Of a stretch of DNA of 64,000 nt, positions 43,901 through 51,634 are shown in pieces; position 1 is the stretch's first letter; the number at the start of each line of letters is the position of its first letter. The stretch covers positions 1-64,000 of the forward strand of contig JAGAPA010000068.1 in NCBI GenBank assembly GCA_017623455.1, in the 5' to 3' direction. The position numbers were made by a program, and so were the translations under genes. The notes under the pieces are model-generated. The model was given only the letters and a program-made list of their open reading frames with translations, had not been told where the DNA came from and did not search any database. This DNA is from Clostridia bacterium (GTDB lineage: Bacteria > Bacillota > Clostridia > Christensenellales > Pumilibacteraceae).

Positions 43901-44619
43901 TGTACGCACAAAAGAACGTCGTGAGGCTCTGCGTCGCTTCGCTCTATATAATGCACGTCGTTGGTTACTACCGTTTTGATCCCGTACTTTTTGGCATACA
44001 TACGTAAGTACTGATTTACCTCAAGTTCTTCCTTTAGTCCGTGATCCTGCATTTCAAGATAGAAGTCTTCTCCAAACACGTCCTTAAACCATATTACAAG
44101 CTCTTCCGCTTTATCGTAGTTCCTGCGCAAAATAGCCTGAGGAATGTCACCGCCAATACACGCGGAAAGACAAACAATTCCCTCGCTGTACTGCTTAAGA
44201 GTTTTAAGATCGATTCTCGGCTTGTAATAAAATCCGTCACGGAAAGCAATAGCGTTAAGCATTGCGATATTTTTATAACCCGTTTCGTTTTTTGCAAGAC
44301 AAACAAGGTGACGTCTGTCGCTTTCGTCGTCGGGATTAGCCTTTCTGCTCTTTACGGTAAGATCGTCGCACACGTAAAACTCAGTACCGAAAATGGGTTT
44401 TACGGGCTTCATGTCGGGATCTCCCGAATCCTTTACCTTCTTGTTGTATTCACAGCACGCATCGTAAAAAGCGACCGAGCCGTACATATTGCCGTGGTCG
44501 GTCATAGCCAAAGCAGGCATACCCATTTTTCCTGCCTTTTTTACAACTTTGGAAATAGTGGACAATCCGTCCAGAAGAGAATATTCGGTATGTAAATGCA
44601 AGTGTACGAATTCAGCCAT
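40975..44619 (-). CDS. dnaE: DNA polymerase III subunit alpha, DnaE type
   Basis: A replicative C-family DNA polymerase, 1214 residues. It begins with a PHP domain (FVHLHLHTEYSLLDG, residues 4-18; ALAMTDHGNMYG), then the palm with PDFDVDFED (catalytic Asp triad region, about 414-422) and GPGRGSGAGSIVAYL (about 386-400), thumb, fingers, tandem helix-hairpin-helix (FESFIKRMDNITINKKQVE) and a C-terminal OB-fold region. In Bacillota the main replicase is usually PolC, with DnaE extending primers on the lagging strand; PolC is not in this window. The ATG overlaps the whiA stop by 8 nt, with GGAG 6 nt upstream. Confidence 0.97.
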   Translation of the reverse strand: MAEFVHLHLHTEYSLLDGLSTISKVVKKAGKMGMPALAMTDHGNMYGSVAFYDACCEYNKKVKDSGDPDMKPVKPIFGTEFYVCDDLTVKSRKANPDDESDRRHLVCLAKNETGYKNIAMLNAIAFRDGFYYKPRIDLKTLKQYSEGIVCLSACIGGDIPQAILRRNYDKAEELVIWFKDVFGEDFYLEMQDHGLKEELEVNQYLRMYAKKYGIKTVVTNDVHYIERSDAEPHDVLLCVQTGRDYDDPNRMKFNSDDYYLKSYEEMAKLFPNDLDALATTLEIADKCNFEFEYGHYKFPRYIPETGEEPIVYIRNLINEGIKKKYGAETEEIRERIESEIAVIEKQGFIEYFLIVWDYINAARNMGISVGPGRGSGAGSIVAYLIGITDIDPLKYNLYFERFLNSERVSAPDFDVDFEDCRRQEVIEYVKRKYGENRICKIVTFGTMAAKNAIKDVGRALNVPYSDCDKITKAIPGKVIWHGEEVEIKRPNILEKVFGFYKPNKKEQDNGLTSESFAVPELVELYNTDANIKRVADIAMRLEDTPRQSSTHACGVIIGHDVLDKHMPLARNGDDITSQYTGVELEHLGFLKMDFLGLRNLSDIKQCCEFVKQNHGVEIDFSKCKYDDPKVFDLISTGNTAAIFQIESVGFQKFLKNLRPNCIEDIVAAVSLFRPGPMDSIPRFVENKHNPDKVTFDHPLLKPILEQTYGCIVYQEQVMKIVQSLAGYTLGQADMVRRMMGKKKVAEMAKEEEVFVNGKAETVDEHGRVSRAIDGCIKRGVPEDVARKVWGQMKDFAKYAFNKSHAAAYSLVTYQTAFLKCYYEPEFITAVLNNRITNIEEIKNYTTYAKNEGIEVLPPDINESKTMFSVRDSKIRYGLAAIKNVGLNVIDAIIEERDANGKFTDFESFIKRMDNITINKKQVENLIYAGAFDCFKVHRSQLIAIYEKVLDKAARDKKTRLTGQFSFFDMMGGGEALEDKIEYPDIAEYSTLEKLNKEKEVSGIYLTGHPLDDYADHLKKFPHNTSMFVVKEEDGESVSGEEDEGKPEIAEGTEVEVGGMLIECAKKQSKSSGKDFGIGKLEDLYGTVELMLSGYKLSQYKNIFEKDNMVTVRGKIRYRGDSASISVDSMSDWRNVQSDVKAKKICVYYSFEAKGKEMAPRLRNIFSAYPGKDEVYVKNLDDNKLYSLRVTTDINDVLLKELYGLVGAHNIKIAE

Positions 44620-45529
44620 TGTTTTCTCCTTTCTCTTTTAGTTGCGACGCTATCTCGCTAAGCTTGTTAAGTCTGTTTTTCACCGTGCTCTTAGGTATTC
44701 CCAAAAGCGACGCAAGGTCGGCAAACGTTGCGTCGGGGTTGTCCGTACGCGCTATTGCCATTTCCCTAAGTTTTGGGTTCAAAGAATTTAGCCCTAACTT
44801 CTTTTCTATGATACGTATGTCTAAAATCTGTCTAACCGACGCGTTTACCGTCTTGTTTATGTTTGCGTAATCACAGTTATTTATGCGGTTGGATTGCTTA
44901 CGGATATCACGCAGTACCACCTCGTTGTTGAGCGCAAACACTGCAGATTTTGCGCCCATAAGAGCAAGACAGTCACTCACGCTTACGTTATCCTTTACGT
45001 ACACTACGTACTTTCCGTTATGCGTTATTATTTTACTGTTTATACCAAAATAATTCAATATTGCGGATAAATCGTTTGCCATATCCACGGAAGAAAGAGT
45101 AAACTCCAAATGATATCCCGTCTTAAGCGAAACGCTTCCCGAACCTAAAAACGCGCCCTTGACGTAATGCGCTTTACAATGATCTTCCTCTATAAGCGTA
45201 TCGGCAATCCCGGGCACGACAGCCGTTTCCTCTCCTATCATTCCAAAAATCATCAGGTCGTACAGTATTTCCGTCACATACTCTCCGCTCACGGTAAGAT
45301 GTTTTCCCGAAACAGTGGGTGCTATTCCGTAAAACTCTGCAAAAATCTCCCCCACCGTTTCTTTCAAGCTCTCGCTTTCGCAAAGAATCTCTACTCTTAA
45401 CCCGTCGGTAGAAAAGAAAACCGAGCCCGCAGTATGTACTACTGCGGACAAAAAAGCCAACCTGCAACAATCGTTTTGTATTCCGTTGCGTAATATTTCG
45501 TTTTTAGCGGAAACAGAATAATTATTCAT
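44612..45529 (-). CDS. whiA: WhiA-type DNA-binding protein
   Basis: A 305-residue protein with a degenerate LAGLIDADG homing-endonuclease-like N-terminal part (KNEILRNGIQNDCCRLAFLSAVV; AHYVKGAFLGSGSVSLKTGYHLE) and a C-terminal helix-turn-helix (LREMAIARTDNPDATFADLA, then LGIPKSTVKNRLNKLSEIA). WhiA affects cell division and chromosome segregation in Gram-positive bacteria. I start at ATG 45529, which overlaps the PHP gene stop by 8 nt; a TTG further upstream lies inside that gene. In many Bacillota whiA follows rapZ and yvcK; here those two are missing between murB and whiA and a PHP-domain gene sits there instead. Confidence 0.95.
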   Translation of the reverse strand: MNNYSVSAKNEILRNGIQNDCCRLAFLSAVVHTAGSVFFSTDGLRVEILCESESLKETVGEIFAEFYGIAPTVSGKHLTVSGEYVTEILYDLMIFGMIGEETAVVPGIADTLIEEDHCKAHYVKGAFLGSGSVSLKTGYHLEFTLSSVDMANDLSAILNYFGINSKIITHNGKYVVYVKDNVSVSDCLALMGAKSAVFALNNEVVLRDIRKQSNRINNCDYANINKTVNASVRQILDIRIIEKKLGLNSLNPKLREMAIARTDNPDATFADLASLLGIPKSTVKNRLNKLSEIASQLKEKGENNG

Positions 45530-46295
45530 ACAACTTCTTTTTGATTCTACTCCTGAACTTTGGTAATTTTTCCCAGTTTGCAATCTGCTCGTAGGGAATA
45601 CCCACCCTTTCGATAATCTCCAGTGGCTTGCTTATCTCTCCAATACGTTCGGGCTCGTGCGCGTCCGAGTCGGCTATAAACTGCACTCCCATTCCAATAA
45701 GTGTTTCCAACTCCTTGTCCGTCATATAGTTACCCTTTCCGTTAAGCTCCATATACGTACCGTAATATTTACAAGCCTTTCCTACCTCTATAACGTCTGC
45801 GTTAATGCCGTTGTTTGGATGGGATAGAATGTCTATATCGTGTCGTTCTATTGCCCTTAAATACATGTCCGTATTGCGGTTCTTAACTCGAAGCGACGAC
45901 GTTTTCGTTATACTTTCAAACATGTTTGGAATAAATATTTTCCAATAATCCGCAAAGAAATCGGATTTTACGAGCTTGTGATATCCGCACACCACCATAT
46001 CGAGCATAGGCAAATCGGACTCCATCAAATCTATTCCGCCGTTTCTTGACACGAGATTTGTTTCAAGTCCGAGATAAATATTTATCTGCGGATACTTCTT
46101 TCGCGCCTCCTCCACCTCTTTGATAACCTTGTCGAAAACGGATCGGCGCACGTTAAACATAACGTGACGGAAGCCGTGGTCGGTAATTGCAATCTCTTTC
46201 AATCCCTTCTTTATCGCCTCTTGCACGTTTTGCTCCACGGTACCCGTACCGTGACTGTATCTGGTATGTGTATGATAGTCGCCCCAAATTGCCAT
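45522..46295 (-). CDS. PHP-domain phosphoesterase
   Basis: A 257-residue polymerase-and-histidinol-phosphatase domain protein. Metal-binding motifs in order: DYHTHTRYSHGTGT (about 6-19), ITDHG (about 38-42), GLETNLVS (Glu), GYHKLV (His), LSHPNNG (His) and SDAHEPER (Asp-His). This is a complete trinuclear metal site, so it should be active as a phosphoesterase; relatives are histidinol phosphatase-like or YcdX-like. It is placed between murB and whiA with 6-nt and -8-nt spacing, in one operon with dnaE. Substrate unknown. Confidence 0.92.
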   Translation of the reverse strand: MAIWGDYHTHTRYSHGTGTVEQNVQEAIKKGLKEIAITDHGFRHVMFNVRRSVFDKVIKEVEEARKKYPQINIYLGLETNLVSRNGGIDLMESDLPMLDMVVCGYHKLVKSDFFADYWKIFIPNMFESITKTSSLRVKNRNTDMYLRAIERHDIDILSHPNNGINADVIEVGKACKYYGTYMELNGKGNYMTDKELETLIGMGVQFIADSDAHEPERIGEISKPLEIIERVGIPYEQIANWEKLPKFRSRIKKKLYE

Positions 46296-46301
46296 TTTCT
46301 T

Positions 46302-47114
46302 TCAAAATTCTCCGATTAGTTTTATCTCTTTTTCAAGTGTTTTACCAAATTTATCCTGCACGGTCTTTTCCACGTAATCCATCAATGCCAAAACGTCCCG
46401 CGCCGTTCCTCTACCTGCATTTATGAAAAATCCCGCGTGAACGGGAGAAACGTAAATATCTCCCACCCGTTTGTTTTTAAGCCCTGCCCTGTCTATGTAC
46501 CAGCCCGCGCTTTTTCCGTCCGTTTTGTAAATACAGCCTGCACTTTTTCCCTTAGGTTGAAGCGAACGCATGCGTTTTGTAATATCCATTCTCTCGCAAA
46601 TTTGCGTTCTGTCAGCTCTTTGCAGGGTAAACCGCGCGTACAAAACCACGTCCGTAGTGTTAAAGCAAGATTTCCTGTATGAAAATCCGCAATCGCTACG
46701 GCTTAATTCTTCAACTTTGCCATTTCTCAATACACCCACAGACGTAACGCAATCACCAATACTTTTACCTAAAGCACCTGCGTTCATAACGACAGCGCCT
46801 CCCACAGTGGACGGCAAAAGATACGCCCATTCAAGACCGCTAAACCCAAGCTCCGAGCTCTTTTGTGCAAGAAGTGATAACGAACAACCGCTTTGCGCGT
46901 ACAAACTGCAATCGGAAAACTCATGCGATTGCGCCCTGTTTATAACCACTCTTTCCCTTACGCCCTTGTCCGATATAAGCACGTTACTGCCAAAACCTAA
47001 GACGACAGACGGGCAGAGCGATATCAAGTCCTCCACTCCGTTTGCTACGGTTACGCGCGCCGTTCCGCCTATCCCAAAAGTCGTGTATCTTGCAAGACTA
47101 ACTAAGTTACTCAT
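46302..47114 (-). CDS. murB: UDP-N-acetylenolpyruvoylglucosamine reductase
   Basis: Reduces UDP-GlcNAc-enolpyruvate to UDP-MurNAc in peptidoglycan synthesis, using FAD and NADPH. The protein is 270 residues, shorter than the usual 300, mainly by a short N-terminus. FAD-binding blocks: TTFGIGGTARV (11-21), GFGSNVLISDKG (about 40-51), GLEWAYLLPSTVGGAVVMNAGA, and SYRKSCF. The proton-donor position in the GKSAGCIYKT block holds Cys where many enzymes have Ser. The final EIKLIGE contains the catalytic Glu. The promoter -10 box lies only 2 nt from the ATG, which is odd; either the message is leaderless or another promoter is used. Confidence 0.95.
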   Translation of the reverse strand: MSNLVSLARYTTFGIGGTARVTVANGVEDLISLCPSVVLGFGSNVLISDKGVRERVVINRAQSHEFSDCSLYAQSGCSLSLLAQKSSELGFSGLEWAYLLPSTVGGAVVMNAGALGKSIGDCVTSVGVLRNGKVEELSRSDCGFSYRKSCFNTTDVVLYARFTLQRADRTQICERMDITKRMRSLQPKGKSAGCIYKTDGKSAGWYIDRAGLKNKRVGDIYVSPVHAGFFINAGRGTARDVLALMDYVEKTVQDKFGKTLEKEIKLIGEF

Positions 47115-47116
47115 AT

Positions 47117-47146
47117 ATTATATACTATATTCGCACTTTTTTGCAA
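47117..47146 (-). promoter_or_regulatory. Promoter at the murB start
   Basis: Minus-strand TTGCAA, 18-nt spacer, TATAAT, with only 2 nt to the ATG. TATAGT at 47124-47129 is an alternative -10, 9 nt from the ATG, but without a -35 match. Confidence 0.5.
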
Positions 47147-47246
47147 GTGTTTTATTTTTGTTTTTAAAATTTTTACAAACCGTTTACAATAACAACGGCA
47201 TATCTTACCGGCTCGCCTGCGTATTAACAATCAGTAATTTTTGTTT

Positions 47247-47326
47247 TTGTTAAAGTACAATATTGGGCGTACGCCTGCGTACTTTTAATTTTGTTAAAGT
47301 ACAATATCGGGTGTACGCCTGCGTAC
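47247..47326. repeat. Two direct copies of a 36-bp repeat, 44-bp period
   Basis: Copies at 47247-47282 and 47291-47326 share TTGTTAAAGTACAATATYGG and continue GYGTACGCCTGCGTAC. A partial third (CGCCTGCGTAT) is near 47215. The gene-free stretch 47115-47432 holds this repeat, the promoter of murB and the terminator of the DUF1846 gene. Confidence 0.8.
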
Positions 47327-47359
47327 GAAAAAGCAAGAGAGATCCTTCTACTCTTGCTC
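47326..47359 (-). terminator. Terminator of the DUF1846 gene
   Basis: Minus-strand stem AGCAAGAG/CTCTTGCT with an 11-nt loop, followed by TTTTTC. Confidence 0.8.
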
Positions 47360-47432
47360 TTACTTATTGCTATTAATAATTTTAACTCACACCTACAGTC
47401 AATTCGCAAAAACACCACTTTTACATGAAATT

Positions 47433-48920
47433 CTACTTTGCGTGATATAATTTCTTGGTCTGATAAATAGGCTCACTGGTGTAGTTTATACCGAGTTTCT
47501 TTAATACGTTTACGTCTACTTGTGACAAAATAACGGTCGAGTGACACTCCGCTCCCTTGAGATAAGCGAGGTGATCGAGGGCAAGTCTTGCGATGGGATT
47601 TGTTACTGCGGAGATAGAAAGAGCGATAAGAATTTCGTCGGTATGAAGACGTGGATTATGTCCGCCAAGATGTGTGGTCTTAAGCTCCTGAATAGGCTCT
47701 ATAAGATTGGGCGGAAGCAATAAAACCTTATCGTTTATGCCTGCAAGATACTTTAATGCGTTAAGAAGCATTGCGGACGCCGCACCCAAAAGGTCGGAGG
47801 TTTTGCCCGTAATAATAGTTCCGTCATTAAGCTCTATTGCGCACGCGGGATTACCCGTCTTTGCGCCCTTTTCTCTTGCGTAATTAACACATTTTCTATC
47901 CGTTGCAACTATTTCGTTTTGTTGCATTAAAAGATCAAGCTTGTTTACCACGTCGTCGCCGATCTTTTCGTTACGTCTGTCGGTAAGTGCAGCAAAATAT
48001 CTGCGAATAATTTCCTGACGTGAAGCCTCTACGCACACCGCGTCGTCCACAATACAGTTACCAACCATATTTACCCCCATATCGGTAGGCGACTTATAAA
48101 CGGTTTCTCCAAAAATCTTTTGGAAAATACGGTTGAGAACGGGGAATATCTCAATATCCCTATTGTAGTTTACCGTGGTTTTGCCGTACGCTTCGAGATG
48201 GTACGGGTCTATCATATTAACGTCGTTAAGGTCAGCGGTTGCCGCCTCGTATGCTACGTTTACCGCATGCTTTAGTGGCAAGTTCCAGATAGGGAAGGTC
48301 TCAAACTTTGCGTATCCGGACTTGATTCCTCTCTTGTTATCCTGATAAAGCTGAGAAAGGCAGGTCGCCATTTTTCCGCTTCCGGGACCGGGCGCTGTCA
48401 CGATTACAAGCTTACGTGTGGTTTCAATGTAGTCATTTTTGCCAAGACCGCTATCACTTACTATACCGTCTACGTCGTATGGATAGTTGGGAATAGGATA
48501 GTGACGGTACGTTTTTATTCCAAGCTTTTTAAGCGTGCGTTCAAACTTTTTGGCGAGCTTTTGATCGGTAAACTGAGTAAGACAAACACTGCCCACGTAC
48601 AAACCAACCGCATTAAACGCGTCAATAAGACGAAGCACGTCCATATCGTACGTTATACCCAAGTCACCGCGCATCTTGCACTGCTCTATTGCATCGGAAT
48701 TGATAACGATAACTATTTCCGCCTCCTCTTTCATATTAAGAAGAAGCTGAAGTTTACTGTCGGGCTTAAAACCGGGCAAAACTCTGGAAGCATGGAAGTC
48801 GTCGAACAACTTTCCCCCAAACTCAAGATAGAGTTTACCGCCAAACTTGTCTATTCTCTCGCGGATATGCGCGGATTGCAAATCCAAATATTTTTCGTTA
48901 TCAAATCCAATCTTGTTCAT
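47433..48920 (-). CDS. DUF1846 family protein
   Basis: A 495-residue protein of the DUF1846 family, well conserved in Bacillota. Recognisable blocks: ERIDKFGGKLYLEFGGKLFD near the start, a nucleotide-type loop VTAPGPGSGKMATCLSQLY (about 173-191) with a P-loop-like GPGSGK, and THLGGHNPRLHTDEILIALS near 420. Structures of relatives show a Rossmann/P-loop mix, but the biological role is not established. AAAGGAT lies about 10 nt before the ATG. Its own promoter and terminator make it a single-gene unit. Confidence 0.93.
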   Translation of the reverse strand: MNKIGFDNEKYLDLQSAHIRERIDKFGGKLYLEFGGKLFDDFHASRVLPGFKPDSKLQLLLNMKEEAEIVIVINSDAIEQCKMRGDLGITYDMDVLRLIDAFNAVGLYVGSVCLTQFTDQKLAKKFERTLKKLGIKTYRHYPIPNYPYDVDGIVSDSGLGKNDYIETTRKLVIVTAPGPGSGKMATCLSQLYQDNKRGIKSGYAKFETFPIWNLPLKHAVNVAYEAATADLNDVNMIDPYHLEAYGKTTVNYNRDIEIFPVLNRIFQKIFGETVYKSPTDMGVNMVGNCIVDDAVCVEASRQEIIRRYFAALTDRRNEKIGDDVVNKLDLLMQQNEIVATDRKCVNYAREKGAKTGNPACAIELNDGTIITGKTSDLLGAASAMLLNALKYLAGINDKVLLLPPNLIEPIQELKTTHLGGHNPRLHTDEILIALSISAVTNPIARLALDHLAYLKGAECHSTVILSQVDVNVLKKLGINYTSEPIYQTKKLYHAK

Positions 48921-48968
48921 AATTTATTAAATCCTTTATCTTTATAGTAGATACTTACACCGCTTTTA

Positions 48969-48997
48969 ATTATACTAAAAAACAAATTAAAATGCAA
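48969..48997 (-). promoter_or_regulatory. Promoter of the DUF1846 gene
   Basis: Minus-strand TTGCAT, 17-nt spacer, TATAAT, leader about 40 nt. Confidence 0.8.
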
Positions 48998-49026
48998 GAG
49001 TTTGACGGCAATTTCAAACGTTGATT

Positions 49027-50949
49027 TTATTTTCCAAAACGTTTATGCTTGCCTTTGTTCGAGCTCTGCTGTCTGCCTCCGTTATTCTTATTAAAACGGC
49101 TGTAATTACTGTTGGGTGTTCTTGCCGTGCTTTTATCGTGTATACGTCCTGCTACTGCTTGGGCGCGTATCAGACAGTCGGGAGAAGAACCGATAAGATC
49201 CTCGCGTTTTGCCTTTATAAGCGTTTTTTTTACAAGCTCGTAATTTTCGGGAAGAGCGTATTGAATTAGCGCGCGTTGCATGCGTTTTTCCTCTGCATCT
49301 CGCGCAACGTATACCTGCTCTCCGTTTCTCGGATCAATGCCCGTATAATACATACACGTAGAAACCGTTGAGGGTGTGGGATAGAAATCCTGAACCTGCT
49401 CCACGCTAAGCCTGTTCTTCTTCAAAAATACCGCAAGAGCAATTGCATCGTCAAGCGTTGAGGACGGATGCGAACTCATAAGATACGGAACCGTATACTG
49501 CTTAAGACCAAGCTCCGCGTTGACTTTTGCGTACTTTTTAATAAACTCCTCGTATACGCAAACGGGAGGTTTTCCCATAGCCTTAAGTACTCTGTCGCTT
49601 ATATGCTCGGGCGCAATCTTAAGCTGTCCGCTTACGTGATGCGCGCAAAGCTCTTTTAAGAACGTCGCCTTGTTTTCGTGTAACAAATAATCAAATCTTA
49701 TACCGCTTCTTACAAAAACCTTTTTAACTCCGTCTATGCTTCTTAGTTTTTTGAGAAGCGCTATGTAATCGTCGTGCGATGCGTCAAGATTGGGACAGGG
49801 CTTGGGAAACAGGCACTGTCTATCCTTGCACGCGCCGTGCGTGAGCTGTTTTTTGCACGCAACGTGTCTGAAGTTTGCAGTAGGCCCGCCCACGTCGTGG
49901 ATATAGCCCTTAAAGTCCTTATCCTTTACAAGCGTTTTAACCTCGTCTATAAGACTCTCGTGTGAACGCGCCTGAATGATTCTGCCCTGATGGAAGGTGA
50001 GAGCGCAGAACGAGCAAGCCCCAAAACAGCCTCTTGAGGATACGAGCGAAAACTTAATCTCTTCTATTGCAGGCACTCCCCCGTCCTTTTCATAAACAGG
50101 GTGATAAGTACGCATATACGGAAGAGAATAAACCTCGTCCATTTCCTCTTGCGTTAGCGGAAATTGTTGCGGATTTTGCACTACGTACGTGTCTTTTTCG
50201 TACTCTTCCACCAAAACCGAGCCTGAGAACGGGTCCGTATTTTTATACTGAATACCAAACGATTGCGCATAGTTTTTCTTGTCTGTTACAAGTGAAGCAA
50301 ATGACGGCAAAGTAATATATTTGTCAAGATGCGACAAGTCCTTACACTTGTACACAGTGCCTCTTACAAAGGTTATATCCTTTACGTTATAACCGTCGTT
50401 AAGCGCGTTTGCAATCTCTACTATACACTTTTCGCCCATGCCGTACGAGATAATATCGGCTTGTGAATCTATAAGAAGCGAGTGCTTCATTCGGTCCGAC
50501 CAATAATCGTAATGCGCAAGACGGCGCAACGACGGCTCTATTCCGCCCATAATAACGGGCACGTCCTTGCCAAAATACTGACGGATCAGATTACCGTATA
50601 CGATACACGCGTAGTCGGGACGCTTTCCCGTTTTTCCGCCCGGGGTGTACGCGTCGGTACTTCGTCTTTTTTTGTTAACGGTATAGTGGTTAACCATACT
50701 GTCCATGTTTCCGCCCGACACCAAAAATCCAAGACGGGGCGCACCCAAAGACGTTATATCCCTGTCGCTCTTCCAGTCGGGTTGAGAAAGTATTGCCACT
50801 TTATACCCGTGCTTTTCCAAAACTCTGCTTATAATCGCAGGACCAAAAGAAGGATGGTCTACGTATGCGTCCCCGATAACGTATATAAAATCGGGCGCAG
50901 TCCATCCTCGCTCTTGCATTTCTTTTTTTGTAATAGGTAAAAAGGGCAT
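49027..50949 (-). CDS. YgiQ-family radical SAM protein
   Basis: A 640-residue member of the YgiQ (UPF0313) family. The N-terminal part has a cobalamin-binding-like Rossmann region (FGPAIISRVLEKHGYKVAIL). The radical SAM cluster is in SSRGCFGACSFCALTFHQG (CxxxCxxC, about 313-331). A Cys-rich insertion DRQCLFPKPCPN and the block LKIAPEHISDRVLKAMGKP follow. The C-terminal 60 residues are basic and low-complexity (SNYSRFNKNNGGRQQSSNKG), suggesting RNA contact. The function of YgiQ is not established. AGAGGAT precedes the ATG. Confidence 0.95.
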   Translation of the reverse strand: MPFLPITKKEMQERGWTAPDFIYVIGDAYVDHPSFGPAIISRVLEKHGYKVAILSQPDWKSDRDITSLGAPRLGFLVSGGNMDSMVNHYTVNKKRRSTDAYTPGGKTGKRPDYACIVYGNLIRQYFGKDVPVIMGGIEPSLRRLAHYDYWSDRMKHSLLIDSQADIISYGMGEKCIVEIANALNDGYNVKDITFVRGTVYKCKDLSHLDKYITLPSFASLVTDKKNYAQSFGIQYKNTDPFSGSVLVEEYEKDTYVVQNPQQFPLTQEEMDEVYSLPYMRTYHPVYEKDGGVPAIEEIKFSLVSSRGCFGACSFCALTFHQGRIIQARSHESLIDEVKTLVKDKDFKGYIHDVGGPTANFRHVACKKQLTHGACKDRQCLFPKPCPNLDASHDDYIALLKKLRSIDGVKKVFVRSGIRFDYLLHENKATFLKELCAHHVSGQLKIAPEHISDRVLKAMGKPPVCVYEEFIKKYAKVNAELGLKQYTVPYLMSSHPSSTLDDAIALAVFLKKNRLSVEQVQDFYPTPSTVSTCMYYTGIDPRNGEQVYVARDAEEKRMQRALIQYALPENYELVKKTLIKAKREDLIGSSPDCLIRAQAVAGRIHDKSTARTPNSNYSRFNKNNGGRQQSSNKGKHKRFGK

Positions 50950-51038
50950 AGTTATCCTCTTGATTTCTTATTAACAGCGTTATTGCGTTACTTTATCCGA
51001 TTTGAGCTACTAACCAAAACGGCTAAAAAACGTTTGCC

Positions 51039-51488
51039 TTACTTAAAGTACTTATTCTCGATTGCGGTAATCTTGTCGATACGTCTTACGTGACGCTCCG
51101 CACCTGAAAACTCGGTTTCCACGAACGTCTTAACAATATCAAGAGCAAGACCTACACCCACGACTCTTTCGCCAAAAGCAAGCATATTCGCGTCGTTGTG
51201 CTCGCGGGTTGCGTGCGCAGAGAACGTATCCGAGCAAAGCGCGCATCTGATACCCTTAACCTTGTTTGCGGCAATAGACATACCTATTCCCGTTCCGCAA
51301 ATAAGAATACCCTTATCCGCCTCTCCGCTTGCTACACATTCTGCAACAAGTATCGCCTTGTCGGGGTAGTCCGCACTTTCGCCTGCATTTGCGCCAAAGT
51401 CCTTAACCTCATATCCGTTTTCGGTCAAAAACTTGATTACCTCATTCTTTAACGCCACAGCGGCGTGATCACAACCGATCGCTATCAT
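51039..51488 (-). CDS. rpiB: Ribose 5-phosphate isomerase B
   Basis: Interconverts ribose 5-phosphate and ribulose 5-phosphate. The 149-residue protein has the RpiB/LacAB signatures: IGCDHAAVALKNEVIKFL (4-21) with catalytic residues, FGANAGESADYPDKA, and CGTGIGMSIAANKVKGIRCA (about 66-85) with the active-site Cys, then EHNDANML. I start at ATG 51488, with GGAGG 10 nt upstream; a longer frame to 51533 would start inside the promoter. Allose 6-phosphate isomerase is the only serious alternative. Confidence 0.95.
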   Translation of the reverse strand: MIAIGCDHAAVALKNEVIKFLTENGYEVKDFGANAGESADYPDKAILVAECVASGEADKGILICGTGIGMSIAANKVKGIRCALCSDTFSAHATREHNDANMLAFGERVVGVGLALDIVKTFVETEFSGAERHVRRIDKITAIENKYFK

Positions 51489-51523
51489 ACTTTTACGTCC
51501 TCCAAAAAAATTTCTACTTTTTA

Positions 51524-51553
51524 AGTATACCACATAATGCTGTTGAAATGCAA
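51524..51553 (-). promoter_or_regulatory. Promoter of rpiB
   Basis: Minus-strand TTGCAT, 18-nt spacer, TATACT. Confidence 0.7.
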
Positions 51554-51588
51554 GTTTTAATTACAACTAAAAACATAAAAATTCACCA

Positions 51589-51629
51589 ATAAAAAAGGAA
51601 GCCTCTCCCTTTGGGGAAAAGTTTCCTTA
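51589..51629 (-). terminator. Terminator of the threonylcarbamoyl-AMP synthase gene
   Basis: Minus-strand hairpin AAGGAAACTTTTCCCC/GGGAGAGGCTTCCTT with wobbles, followed by TTTTTTATT; just past the stop codon at 51635. Confidence 0.85.
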
Positions 51630-51634
51630 ATATA

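Noticed and set aside
42529..44007. A 492-codon plus-strand frame inside dnaE
   Set aside because: Antisense shadow of a strongly conserved gene, without ribosome site or recognisable domain.
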